64,000 nt of DNA from Drosophila miranda (lineage: Eukaryota > Arthropoda > Insecta > Diptera > Drosophilidae): positions 39,416,624-39,480,623 of the forward strand of contig NW_022881603.1 of assembly GCF_003369915.1 (NCBI RefSeq), in the 5' to 3' direction. The notes under the pieces were generated by a model. That model did not search any database and was not told the origin of the DNA. It saw nothing but the letters and a program-made list of their open reading frames with translations. Of this stretch, positions 24,152-35,456 are shown piece by piece (within the stretch, counting starts at the first letter, position 1; each line of letters opens with the position of its first letter). Both the position numbers and the translations under genes were made by a program.

Positions 24152-25393
24152 ATGGTAAGTCCTGGCTCCCAATCACATTCCCCATGTTGATGCTGTACTG
24201 CAACGTCAGATGACTGCAGTTTGTTGAACTTGAAAATTACCCCCAGCTTCGACACGTTTGAGGCGATTTCCTATTCAGTTGGTTAGACCTTATGTTGACG
24301 TAGTTGGATTCGCAGTTTCTGCTTTGTTATGGCCTCAACCTGTTGCGAAAGTCGGATGCCAAGCTGGCAGTTAATGCTTTGGGCCATTGCAAAATATGTT
24401 ATTTTCAAATTCCATTTCACGAAAAGTGTGTGTCCATGATGTGGCACTCGAGCCAAGTCATGTGCACAGGGGCAATGTCCATTAAAAGTGATTACCATAC
24501 ACTTCAAGTTTAGTTGATGACATTGTTGCACAAATGAAGAGTTTCAGCTGCTGTCGTCGTTATCCATCCGTTATCATCAGTCAACCCCAAATACCTTACA
24601 GATATTAATTACCTTTGTTTATTCAGCTGTTGTTATTGTTATTTTTATTTTTATTGTGGAGAAAGTAAGGTCAGTCGGGTATTTGTCATAGTCATGAAAG
24701 AACTTCCCGGATCACAAAGAGATTTCTGGTGATTCGTCAGTTATTTGGAATACGGTTTGGTTAGCCAAGGGAGTTTCAATTAAAGGAAATGTGGGGCAGC
24801 CTGAAAGTATGCAATGGTTTTCCATTTTCGTCCTTTGATCTCGATTTTAGTGACAATTAATGATTAATGACTTCTCAAACTTTGCCCTCATTCGCGGTGA
24901 AAGTTGGGTTTTTGGCCAGCGAAATTAGAAAGCCAAGAGATTTTCGCAAGTAGGAAAACCCAGAGGAGTATGCTGATAACAAATTCCAGCAAAATACCCT
25001 GAAAATAGCCGTAGGATCAACACGAAAACAAGTAAAAGTACCACTCGATTTTCGGCAATGCGTCAACAGCAAGAACCGAGCAAATCCGAGTCCGGCTATC
25101 AATGAATCTTTATGGATCTTTAAAGCAACCAATGAATGCGAAGAGATAACAATAAATTTGTTTTTTATTTGTTAAGTGGCATTAACCTCTGCTCTGGAAT
25201 TTTCGGCACACCATCTGTTGGGCGGGCTCCTGGCAACATTCGAGCCGAGCTAAGCCTCTATATGTACGATTATATGTTATAAGTATTGAATATATACCAT
25301 ATATTCAGGGGGATTGGATCGTATATAGGCAAATCTGCTATTGATAATTCCAGGGCGATAATCGTGTGTAGCTTCTTGGTTTTGTTATTGTTT

Positions 25394-26175
25394 TTATACC
25401 CGATACTCAAAATGAGTATTGAGGTATATTAGATTTGTGGTGAAAATGGATGTGTGTAACGTCCAGAAGGAATCGTTTCCGACCCCATAAAGTATATATA
25501 TTCTTGATCAGCATCAATAGCCGAGGCGATTGAGCCATGTCTGTCTGTCCGTCCGTCCGTCTGTCCGTCTGTCCGTCTGTCCGTCCCCTTCAGCGCCTAG
25601 TGCTCAAAGACTATAAGAGCTAGAGCAACGATGTTTTGTATCCAGACTTCTGTGATATGTCACTGCTACAAAAATATTTCAAAACTTCGCCCCGCCCACT
25701 TCCGCCCCCACAAAGGACGAAAATCTGGGGATATTCAAAAATCTCAGAGACTATTAAGGCTAGAGTAACCAAATTTGGTATCCGCACTCCTGTTAGATCT
25801 TACTATAAAACGTGTATCTCAAAATTTCGCCCCACCCCCTTCCGCCCACACAAAGGACGAAAATCTGTTGCATCCACAATATTGCACATTCGAGAAAACT
25901 AAAAACGCAGAATCATAGATAATGACCATATCTATCAGATTGCTGAATCTGGATCAGATCGGATCATTTTTGTAGCCAAAAGCAAGAAATCAATTTGCAG
26001 TGGCTACGAAGCGCCCGACGTCACGCTCAGACTGTTTTTCTGTGTCTCTCGCACGCATTCTTTGTCGTGTCGTTCAATATTAGCGGCGGCTGCCGGAGGA
26101 GAGCCATACTGACTTAGTATCGGGTATAACTGTAGAGTTGCGGTGTCCGCAGCAACACACAACGTTCCCCCTCGT
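25394..26175 (+). mobile_element. Helentron/DINE-1-like element in the dioxygenase intron
   Basis: Starts TTATACCCGATACTCAAAAT, carries the tetranucleotide tract (GTCT/GTCC)n at 25540-25585, internal near-repeats around 'ggacgaaaatctg', and ends GTATCGGGTATAACTGTAGA followed by the hairpin GAGTTGC...GCAGCAAC and CCCCCTCG. It shares all landmarks with the array at 47-64 kb. It is shorter than the ~1.1-kb units through internal deletion. Confidence 0.85.
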
Positions 26176-26831
26176 TTTTCGTTTGAGACTTACGTACGAA
26201 CGCAGGAGATTACAAAGCGGCAGGAGGTGGTCGTAGAGGAGGAGGATGGAGAGTACAAATCTCCAGAAATTGTGGTGTCAGCAGTATCATCAGCGGGCGC
26301 AATCATTCAGTTGGAATTGTGATCTGAGGTAGAGCGTGTGGGATCTTGGAATCTACTCATCGAGCGGTTAATTGAAATACTTACAAAATACTAAAGCATC
26401 GTTCAGCTATCAGTTATCAGCGCGTTAGATCTAATACAGCGTAATTTATTTAAATCAATCACAAAAAGTTAGTTACACGGTAGTTTTCCATGCCCTTCAA
26501 CATGCGGGACTGATGCATTTTCCTTCCCATTTCCCCTTTGCTTATCACAGGTCAATCAGAGCAAATCGAAAATGGCCCTGTCCAAGATCGATGCGGAGAT
26601 CGAGCAGGTCGATCAGGAGAAGTATCTCCGCCAGGCCACCAACTACTATCAGGCCCTGGAGAAGCCCCTCAAGTATGGGCCCGTCATTGAGACGATGGAC
26701 CAGCTGATTACGGCCCTGCATCGCGAGTTCGAGTCGAACTACGTGAACTTCGAGATGGTCAATCACCTGATGCTCTCCTACAAGTCAAACCCCAAGGAGT
26801 GGCGCAAATACGCCAAGTTTGACCGTTACAC

Positions 26832-28080
26832 TCCCTCTCCCTCTCTTTCCCAGTAAAGGTTTCTTCGGGAGTACCACAAGGCAGCCATCTAGGCCCCTTA
26901 CTCTTCACACTCTTTATTAATGACTTACCTTCAGTATTAACATACTCTCGAGTACTTATGTATGCGGATGATGTTAAACTCTGTATCCAGTACAAGGACA
27001 TTTCATTTCATTCTCGCTTGCAATCCGATCTCAATAACTTTCAGTCATGGTGTTGTGCAAACTTGTTACACCTTAATGCCTCGAAATTCAAAGTTATGAC
27101 ATTTCATCGTTCTAGCCCTTTGTTGGCTCCTTACACCCTATTTGGTGGTTCTCTTGAGAGAATTACCCTGGTGGATGATCTGGGTGTTATGTTAGACCCC
27201 AAGTTAAAGTTTTCCGAACACATTTCTACCATGGTAAATAAGGCCATGAGCGTGCTTGGGTTTATAAAGAGGTGGTCAAAGGAATTTGACGACCCCTATT
27301 TAACAAAGACTCTCTATACCTCGCTTGTTCGTCCGATCTTAGAATACGGCTCCTGTGTATGGTGCCCTCAGTACAAAGTACACCAGGACCGTATAGAATC
27401 AGTACAGAAAAACTTTTTACTCTTTGCTCTGCGGGGCCTTAACTGGGATGCGGGTGTAAGACTCCCATCTTACTCTAGTAGACTACTATTAGTAAACCTC
27501 CCATCCTTAGTTAACCGTAGAAAAATGCTTGGTGTGATATTTATGCACAACTTGATCAGGGGTGACATAGACAGCCCTGATCTGTTGAGCCGCATAAACT
27601 TCACGATTCCTATTAGACTGACTAGAAATTTTATACCGTTGTCCCTTCCACTTTGTAGATCGAATTATTCCTTGCATGAACCGTTTAGGGTCTTATGCTC
27701 GGATTATAATTCCCTCTACCATATTATATCCACCACTAATTCTCTTCCTCTTATTAAATTATTAATCCTTACACACCTTTCTATTAATTAGTAACTGTAG
27801 TGGTATTTGTACTTTGATTGCATGCTTAGTTTCTTAGTAAGTTTAGTACTAATTTTCCTCGAATGTTAGTCTAATAGCTATATTTCTTGCATGTTCGCGT
27901 TTGGTTCGGCTACGCACCGCGCGTCATGCGGCAGCGCCCCTCGGTCGGTTGGGCGGGAGGAGGGCTGCGTTTTGCCTGGGATCCGCGCGTAACAGCCTTC
28001 TGCTGGTGTCACACGGGCCACTTGACGGTGCAGTAACTGCATCGCCTCTTGAAAGATGCAGTCATTGCATGTCAACGTCC
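26832..28080 (+). mobile_element. 5'-truncated non-LTR retrotransposon fragment inserted in exon 2 of cysteine dioxygenase
   Basis: 26856-27791 is an open frame with reverse transcriptase thumb-side motifs: GVPQGSHLGPLLFTLFINDL, the catalytic MYADDVKL, LLHLNASKFKVMTF, and LGVMLDPKLKFSEHIS, typical of the jockey/CR1 superfamily. The RT fingers and endonuclease are missing. After the stop at 27789-27791 comes an AT-rich 3' region to about 27890, then about 190 bp of GC-rich sequence with an imperfect hairpin (28021-28075). The bases ACAC occur on both sides (26828-26831 and 28081-28084), a likely short target duplication. Whether the GC-rich tail belongs to the same element is unclear. Confidence 0.8.
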
Positions 28081-28622
28081 ACACCTACACCCGCAACCTG
28101 GTCGACGCTGGCAACGGCAAGTTCAACCTGCTGATCCTATGCTGGGGTGAGGGTCACGGCTCCTCAGTGCACGACCATGCCGACTCCCACTGCTTCATGA
28201 AAATGCTGAAGGGGGATCTTCGCGACAAGCGCTACGAGTACCCCAATCGCCCAATCGGTCAGCAAGAACACCAGCCATCCGCATAGCCATGAGGGGGATA
28301 TCGACACTCGGGAGCTTGTCGAGATCGGCGAGACGCCAATTGGCGTCAACGATGTGGCCTACATTAACGGTGGGTAGCAGCAGATAAAGGATTCCTTTGA
28401 CCACACTTTACTTATGGTTTGATTCGCTTTGTTCCTTCCGCAGATAATTTGGGCCTGCATCGTGTGGAGAATCCAAGTCATGCCGACACCTCCGTTTCCC
28501 TGCACCTCTACTGTCCACCCTTCGACACGTGCTCCGTTTTCCAGGACAACTGCCAAAAGACCACCGCCAAGGTCACGTTCTGGAGCAAGTACGGCGTCCG
28601 GACAAAACTGAATGAGCAATAG

Positions 28623-29015
28623 ATCAGCTTGAATCTGATTGCACATCCGCATTCCCCCAAATACAGTTGTATATTGTTGTATATTGCTAAGAATCTTTAT
28701 TATTAGATGTTTAGTGTGTGAGGGCCCTAATGGCGAGTGAGAGCTTTGAGCTAGGCCACGTAAGCGCTTACTTGAGAGGCTAGAAGAGCAGATCAGAGCT
28801 CTCTCCTAAGCTGGAACTTGGAGCTTTCACTTTTTCCTGAGAGTGTTTCCTTAATGTACCTATCTTTAGTGTAAGCTATACCAAATGTTCAATATATAAG
28901 TGACTAATTGACAATCCTTTAGTGGCGTATAAGTTTCGTCGGGAATTTCTGAATGGAATTTGCAATATTTATAATTTTCAGCAAGTGGAATACAGTGTGG
29001 GTCAAACGAGAAATA
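28623..29015. other. Intergenic, 3' UTRs
   Basis: Presumptive 3' UTR of the dioxygenase gene and of the convergent FAM136A-like gene. No other structure seen. Confidence 0.5.
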
Positions 29016-29591
29016 CTAAGCATCTTGGCTCCGGGCAGTCAAGTTCGATCTATTCGGCGGACCACGGTCCAGGGTCTGACGGATCGACTTGAGAAGTCCC
29101 GGCAACAGGTTGATGTATTTGTCAACACAGTTCCCGGTGCAGTGCTCGAACAGATGCTGCGATCGGGACATGTCTTTGTCATTGGGATTATTCGGCAATC
29201 GCGAGCGAACATCGCTATTGCAATCCTACGGAATACCTCAGCTGATAAGACTGATATCATTTGGGTATAGAAACCAATCTTGTACCTTCACACAGTTCTG
29301 TAAACGGTTCTGGAACTGACCAAGCTCATGCTGCAGATAGTCCTGGGCATCCATCAAGGGTCCTGCGCATTTCTCAATGCAGTTCTGCACACTCTCCAGC
29401 GTTCCGTGCTCGTCGTCGCAGCAACGGGCAGCGCACCGATGCATTTTGGACTTGTATATTCAGAGCTCTCAGTAGGTTTTCTGCTAGATGAAAGCTGCAC
29501 TCACCTGCATACGGCGCAAGTGGGTGCGGTACATGTCCTCAATCATGTCGCTAAGAGCGACCTCCAGGCGCTTCCTCTGCTGTTCCACCAT
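29016..29591 (-). CDS. FAM136A-like mitochondrial twin-cysteine protein, paralog B
   Basis: Three exons 29591-29505, 29450-29286 and 29225-29016 (GT-AG introns) give 153 residues, all in frame. The pattern matches FAM136A: MVEQQRKRLEVALSDMIEDM at the N-terminus, then paired cysteines CAARCC, CIEKC, and CTGNCVDKY. Such CX3C pairs are typical of small proteins imported to the mitochondrial intermembrane space; the exact role of the family is poorly known. It has the same exon phases and the same middle exon length (165 bp) as its neighbour at 29858-30423, so the two are tandem paralogs. Its C-terminus is more basic (RGPPNRSNLTARSQDA) and the sequence is clearly diverged. No lesion seen. Confidence 0.88.
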
Positions 29592-29857
29592 TGTGATAAC
29601 CGAAAATGTTACAATTTGGAATTATGTATGTACAGATTTAACGACAAAATTTTTGAATGCGTTCTGTTTATCTGACAGGATTTGATGTATTTTTCTTAAA
29701 GTGACTGAAAGAGGTAACATGAATTTTGCCTATAAAAATGTACAGAGTTTGTGATGTAAAATTTTTGAATTTATAGACACTATAATATTTAGACAATTGT
29801 AAAAAACTCAACAACTAGTAATAGGAAATGTGATAAATGCAACCAGCTCCTAGCGAC

Positions 29858-30423
29858 TTAAACTTGTGGTATGGCCTCAGGTCCCTTGGATAGAACTTTC
29901 TTCATAGTTTTCATCATGCTGGGTATGAGACCCACATGCTTGTCCACACATTGGATGGCACAGCGCTCGAACTGATCCGTGTACTTGGCGATTTGCTCCT
30001 CACTGGGACTAAGGGGCATTTTAACTTTGACATCATCGTTACATTGCTGTTGAAAGAGAATAACATGAATATATGTTTTACTTAAGAAGGCGCGTTGGAA
30101 GTTACCATGACGCAACGCTGCAGCCTGCCCTGAAATTCGCCAAGCTCTTGCTGTACATAATTCTGGGCTCGTGTCATGGGAGTCGAGCAGCGGTCCACAC
30201 ATCGCTGTACACTGTCTACGCTGGAGGTGTCATCTTGGCAGCATTTCGCCGCACACAGGTGCATTTCGTTCTGTTGGAGAGGGGGGCACAATGTCGTTAC
30301 TTAGGTCAGTTTTCACTGGGCTGGCACTCATACCTGCATTTTGCGAAGGTGTGTCTTGTCCATGTCGTCGATCATCTCCGTCACGGCGGACTCAATGCGT
30401 TGGCGCTGCTGCTGGATCATCAT
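29858..30423 (-). CDS. FAM136A-like mitochondrial twin-cysteine protein, paralog A
   Basis: Exons 30423-30334, 30270-30106 and 30046-29858 encode 147 residues. N-terminus MMIQQQRQRIESAVTEMIDD, cysteine pairs CAAKCC, CVDRC, a single C before the intron, then QQCNDD and CAIQCVDKH, C-terminal LIPSMMKTMKKVLSKGPE. This is the closer match to vertebrate FAM136A. Start: the first of two adjacent Met codons is used here, the second would serve as well. Divergent from mRpS28 with about 200 bp between start codons. Open throughout. Confidence 0.9.
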
Positions 30424-30627
30424 TAAAGTTATTTTATTAGTTCTAACAATTGATTTCGTAATAAATAAAAAGGGCCGGCGCACGGACAGCGTGTTTTGTA
30501 ATTTTAGAGATGCGTGTTCAAGTGCGATAACACAAATCGATAGATACCAAGTGTATCGACTGCTCAGCTGTTCTGTTTCCCATTTTCATAGATTTTTTCA
30601 TAAAAATAATAATAGTCAATTAAAACG
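30424..30627. promoter_or_regulatory. Bidirectional promoter FAM136A-like / mRpS28
   Basis: The 204 bp between the divergent starts contain AATCGATA (30535-30542), seven of eight bases of the DRE site TATCGATA, and a further TATCGA at about 30553. Both genes are mitochondrial by family, so a shared housekeeping promoter is plausible. Confidence 0.55.
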
Positions 30628-31317
30628 ATGTCTCTGCTGCACAAAATTGGACGAGTCGCGCTTCAGACACACTCCTTCGCGTCCTGGCGCCAGCTGTCGG
30701 TGGCCACACGTGCCTTTAGCAATGAAATAACCCAGGCCGGACCTGCATCTTCCGAGGATCATCCGGATAGCAGCAGCAAGGGTGGCTTTGCCCGTGCCTT
30801 TGACAAATACACAGCTCCAGCGACGCCAGAGCAACCGCAGTTGGACAATCAAACGTTTGCCTCCATGCTGCGCAACTCCAAGTTCGTGGATGTAAGTATA
30901 CTCCAGGCATCCTCCGGGTTTATGTAATAACCTATTAATTAAACAGCTGGGCAGTGCCGAAGGCAAGGTGGTGAGCGGCAAGATCTTTCACGTCGTGGAG
31001 AATGATCTGTACATAGATTTCGGCTGGAAGTTCCACTGTGTTTGCTCGCGGCCCACTCGCAATGGCAGGTAAGTGAAGGGGACTTCAAATATTCATTTCG
31101 AAATGATAAACCTGGAACCCAATCTGTTTTCAGTGACTATGTGCGTGGCTCTCGCGTCCGCTTACGTGTCAAGGATCTGGAGCTGTCCACCAGGTTCCTG
31201 GGCTCATCCAAGAACATAACCATCCTGGAAGCATACTGCAAACTGCTGGGTCTGATATCCACTCCCACTACACAGGGAGCATCCAGAGCAGCTCCCAAAA
31301 TTGATAATATTCTATAG
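30628..31317 (+). CDS. mRpS28: Mitochondrial ribosomal protein S28 (bS1m)
   Basis: Exons 30628-30891, 30947-31068 and 31134-31317 give 189 residues in one frame. An N-terminal arginine/serine-rich presequence ([17 protein letters not shown]) suits mitochondrial import. The conserved core includes [43 protein letters not shown] and [12 protein letters not shown]-type sequence (here [12 protein letters not shown]), as in MRPS28 of the mitochondrial small subunit. Splice sites are canonical. No lesion is visible; this and the FAM136A pair are the intact island of the window. Confidence 0.93.
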
Positions 31318-31360
31318 AATTTATTCTAAAAAATGTAGAGTGCATTAAACAAAGTGTTTG

Positions 31361-32430
31361 TTAAGTTAAACTCATGTCTGTGGTGAATTGGAACACCTCG
31401 TAGTGATGGTTGAGCTCCTTGACAGCGTGCAGCTGGAACCGTTTGACCAGTGCGCCGTTGTCTGATGGCCGCAGGAAGAATATGCGCTTGGCCCGGCTGT
31501 GCACAAAGGCCATGGAGCACATGAGGCAGGACTCTTGTAGAAGATACGCATCGTAGCCTGTACAGAGGTACGGTCCGTACTTGGTCAGATTATCGGCACC
31601 TTGTGAGTGGTCTGCATTCAACAACACTTGCTGCTGCGGCTGACACTTTCTGGACACCTCTGCTCCGAATTCGAGGTCTTGGTAAGCCTCGTTCTTTTTC
31701 AAGTATTCGTAGTATGCTTTGGGCAGCCCTCGCAACGTTGTTTCGGCCTTCTCTTCGTCCTCGACAAAGCCACGAAATCCACCAGCAGCATGCTGCAATG
31801 TTCATGTCCGTGGGCGCTGTACGATTCGCTGGCACCAGCGATAGATACTATGCTGGACTGGCGCGGATCCACACAGATGCCCACTGGCCTGTCCTTATTC
31901 ACATCCCTGGACAGCCTAGCCAACAGTTGCGCCATGCGCTTGTGGAATTTGCGCTGACTGAACGAGAAGTTGCTGCCATTTCGCAGCGATTCCGTGTAGT
32001 GGTTCGGATGGAACTTACAGGGCCAGTGCTGGATCATCTGTTCGTATTGGGCGCGCAGCTTGGGCATGCGGGCCGGCACCTCGACGACCTTCACCTGATG
32101 GCAGAGGGCCCGCAGTACATTTCTGGAGAAGGCGTACCGCTGCAGATGCTCCTCCAAGGTCTCCGCATCTCCAATGTCCGACGTTGGGCAGATGAGTACA
32201 TTGCGGTCGTGGACGCGCTTCAAATGCTGCAAGCGGGGCAGCTTCTGGGACAGCTTCTGGATGACGGACTGCAGTTGCTGTTTCGTCTCCAGTTGACAAC
32301 TGTGGACTTTGATGAGGACTATTTCATTGTATTCAGCGGATAAAACGGCTCTGATTCCTACGCTATCTTCATTGTCTGTGGGGCTCTGCCTGTTGCGTTT
32401 AACAGGTGGTGGGGATCCACATGCGTCCAT
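31361..32430 (-). pseudogene. tRNA adenosine deaminase ADAT3-like, 1-bp frameshift
   Basis: A single-exon frame from MDACGSPPPVKRNRQSP (32430) runs through an N-terminal ADAT3 domain and the first zinc-ligand region (HGHEHCSMLLVDFV), then goes off frame near 31769 and stops at 31699. The deaminase C-terminus continues in the next frame: ETTLRGLPKAYYEYLKKNEA, YLCTGYDAYLLQESCLMCSM, AFVHSRAKRIFF, ending at 31361. ADAT3 is the non-catalytic partner of ADAT2 in the heterodimer that converts A34 to inosine in tRNA anticodons. The frames are compatible with loss of one base within GTGGCTTTGTC. The PCxxC zinc motif reads SCLMC, with serine in place of proline. Likely non-functional unless the shift is an assembly error. 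Confidence 0.88.
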
Positions 32431-32965
32431 TCTTTATCAAATATTTCCCTCCATTTAACCTAACTGAAGATTTCTGCTTGTCAGGATTGGTTATTCTCTC
32501 TTGTCGTAAGGGCCGCCCGCCTATGTGAAGGTGGAAATTGCCAAGTCAGAGAACAGTAGATGTTGGAGTACTTGTTATAATTTTTTTAGGCGATGAAATC
32601 TATTAGATTAATTTAGTTTGGTACACGCTGTTGTTTTCTTTGTAAATAAAAAAACGAACTTAGCCCACTTAAACCCCCTTTATTTAATTAGTTGAAAACC
32701 TTAAGGCAATCGGCGTCATACAGTTCTGGTTATACACTTTTTTTGTAGATCCATTCTGTTCTTTCTTTTAACTTACAAAAAACCCGACGATATCTTTCAC
32801 CGAAACTGTGCAACAAATCTTAATAATTTATGCTTTTTCTTTGAGTGTATTTAAAAACCCCCTGGTCGACAATGGGTTAATCGTTCTCTCCAATATTCCT
32901 CGATTTTGATATTCGGTAGGATGATGCAATTATTCTCGGACATTCATGACATGCATCATGTTCGG
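32431..32965. other. Intergenic, AT-rich
   Basis: Upstream sequence of the ADAT3-like gene, AT-rich, without open frames or repeats that I recognise; it ends at the foldback element. Confidence 0.5.
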
Positions 32966-32970
32966 TAGGA

Positions 32971-35069
32971 CCACTAACCATACAGTATATAGATGTGCCA
33001 GTTCATACAACGAAAGCGTCACACACTGGCTAGCGCATTCAGTACCCCAGACTGACGTCATCATGAGAGAGAGAGCGCAGAGAGAACATCTTTGCATTTG
33101 TTAGTACACACGCAATATGTTTCGACAAAAATATGTGATTGTATGCTTTTTCAGATTTTTTGAACTCTCTCAGGTCTGGTTCTGTTTTGCCTCCAGCATG
33201 TTTTAGTGTATGGGTGCAAATGCATTCTCACGTACTTTGCGTGTGTGTGTTTAGTATTGCTGGCCGCTAGAACTGAAATTTGAGTTTGGTTCTTGTTTTG
33301 GGTCTTTTGATGAGCTGACCTACCGCCACAAAATAAATGAAGAATGGGCAGGGGGTGGGAGTATGGTACACTAGGACGCTGGAAATAAAATAAAAGCTGT
33401 TATTTGTTTGATTTATACTACAAAATAAAAAATATTACAATAATATAATTACACATTTATTTCCTTATTTTAAACAGTTTGATTATAAATTATAAAAATT
33501 ATGTAAACGCCGTCGGTTCTCGACTTTATAAATAGAGGATATACATTAAGAATGTTCATATATGTAACTACATACAATGTATAAGTAAATACACACAGTG
33601 CCGCTCAACTGAATAGGTTCAACAATTTTCAAAAGTCAAACCGCTATATCTTTTTAACCAACTTACCGATTTATATGAAATAATTTTTTTTTGCATAGAT
33701 TGATTCATTATTAATATAGCAAGAAAGTTTCCAGAACACGGTTTTAAAGGCTATTTATTAATTTTTTCAAAAACATTACAAACGAGGGGGAACGTTGTGA
33801 GTTGCTGCGGACACCGCAACTCTACAGTTATACCCGATACTAAGTCAGTATGACTCTCCTCCGGCAGACGCCGCTAATATTAAACGACACGACAAAGAGT
33901 GCGTGCGAGAGAGACAGAAAATCAGTCTGAGCGTGACGTCGCGCGCTGCGTAGCCAGTGCAAATTGATTTGTTCCTTTTGGCTATAAAAATTATATGATC
34001 TGATCCAGATTCAGCAATCGGATAGATATGGTCGTTATCTATGATTCTGCGTTTTTGGTTTTCTCGTATCTTTAAAATTGTGGATGCCACAGATTTTCGT
34101 CCTTTGTGGGGGCGGAAGTGGGCGGGGCGAAGTTTTGAAATATTCTTGTATATACTGTATATATAAAATATCTTATGTACATATGTACATATTTACATAA
34201 ATATTAAAGTTTATTACATTCGTATATTGCATGAGGGTTTTCAAAATTACTGTTGTCTTAATGTTGTATTTATAATTGAATTAGAAAATTTATGGGTATT
34301 GTCCATGAGAGTATTCAAGGTGCGACCGGCATCTAAATTTTTGCTTTGCAGATTCCCGTCAGAAAGAGCGCGATTGACAATTGATTTGAAATATACATAT
34401 GTAACACCAATTCCATTTATATTTATGCATATTTATTTAAGTATATATGTATATATTTTTTCTTATATTGTATATTTAGATACATCATTGTTTTAGTTAT
34501 AATAAACAAAAAAGTCGAGAACCGACGGCGTTTGCATAATTTTTATAATTTATAATAAACCTGTTTAAAATAAGGAAATAAATGTGGAATTATATTATTG
34601 TAATATTTTATATTTTGTGGTATAAATCAAACAAATAACAGCTTTTATTTCATTTCCCGCGCCCTAGTGTACCATACCCCCACCCCCTGCCCATTCATCA
34701 TTTATTTTGTGGCGGTAGGTCATCTCAACAAAAGACCCAAAACAAGAACCAAACTCAAATTTCAGTTCTAGCGGCCAGCAATACTAAACACACACACGCA
34801 AAGTACATGAGAATGCATGTGCACCCATACACTAAAACATGCTGGTGGGAAAACAGAACCAGACCTGAGAGAGTTCAAAAAATCTGAAAAAGCATACAAT
34901 CACATATTTTTGTCGAAACATATTGCGTGTGTACTAACAAATGCAAAGATGTTCTCTCTGCGCTCTCTCTCTCTCATGATGACGTCACTCTGGGGTACTG
35001 AACGCGCTAGCCAGTGTGTGACGCTTTCGTTGTATGAACTGGCACATCTATATACTGTATGGTTAGTGG
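32971..35069. mobile_element. Foldback-type element with ~560-bp inverted arms
   Basis: The left arm (32971 to about 33525) starts CCACTAACCATACAGTATAT and is matched in reverse complement by the right arm (about 34513-35069). Outside both arms stands TAGGA (32966-32970 and 35070-35074), a 5-bp target duplication. The loop of about 1 kb is AT-rich and includes a truncated Helentron unit (33781-34150). No transposase is visible, so it is non-autonomous. Arms carry GA/CT runs (about 33068-33085 and 34960-34978). Confidence 0.85.
33781..34150 (-). mobile_element. Truncated Helentron unit in foldback loop
   Basis: Begins AACGAGGGGGAACGTTGTGA, includes the hairpin and GTTATACCCGATAC, and ends within the 'gaagttttgaaatattcttg' part of the consensus, about 370 bp. 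The remaining two thirds of the unit are absent. Confidence 0.85.
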
Positions 35070-35456
35070 TAGGACCCTCAGCGCTAAAACGTTCATATGT
35101 CAACCGGAGTATGGCCATTTGAATACCCCATTTCATTAATTAAATATGAAGATTCTGTTTTCAAAGCTTTTTTAAGCTATTTTCTCAAATTATCCGCATC
35201 CCGATACCAATTCTTGGTCTCTGTAAGAGGACAATAAACTGCAAAATATCGTTGAAATAAATTTAAAACAGAGACTGACTAGTTTCTTCGTATATTGGCG
35301 CCTTAGATGACAAACATTTCCTCAATTCTATACTATCCATGTCCCTAGGGTATGCAGAATGTTGACACAAAAAAATGTGCCTTTAGATTATACTCAAACA
35401 CAAGTGGAAATTTATTCTGTAATTTCTTGAAAAATTATTTATTTAAGTTAATTCTT

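Larger units (their letters stand above)
24152..28622 (+). pseudogene. Cysteine dioxygenase type I, disrupted by insertion and frameshift
   Basis: A first coding exon supplies only the ATG at 24152-24154 before a donor GTAAGT. The acceptor at 26549-26550 joins it in frame to VNQSKSKMALSKIDAEIEQV. Exon 2 (26551-26831) stops inside the codons for RYTYTRN because a retrotransposon fragment (26832-28080) is inserted. The exon resumes at 28081 with the iron-binding HxH in [16 protein letters not shown] and runs to 28369; exon 3 is 28444-28622. The last part keeps the third metal histidine and crosslink-type tyrosine in SHADTSVSLHLYCPPF. A second lesion, a one-base shift at about 28262-28267, breaks the frame after [10 protein letters not shown]. 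The enzyme would oxidise cysteine to cysteine sulfinate in the cytosol. The large intron 24155-26550 holds a Helentron copy. Clearly non-functional as it stands. Confidence 0.9.

Noticed and set aside
25540-25590. GTCT/GTCC tracts as independent microsatellites or a CRISPR-like array
   Set aside because: The tracts occur at the same place in every Helentron unit and are part of its structure; there are no spacer-repeat units and this is a eukaryotic genome.
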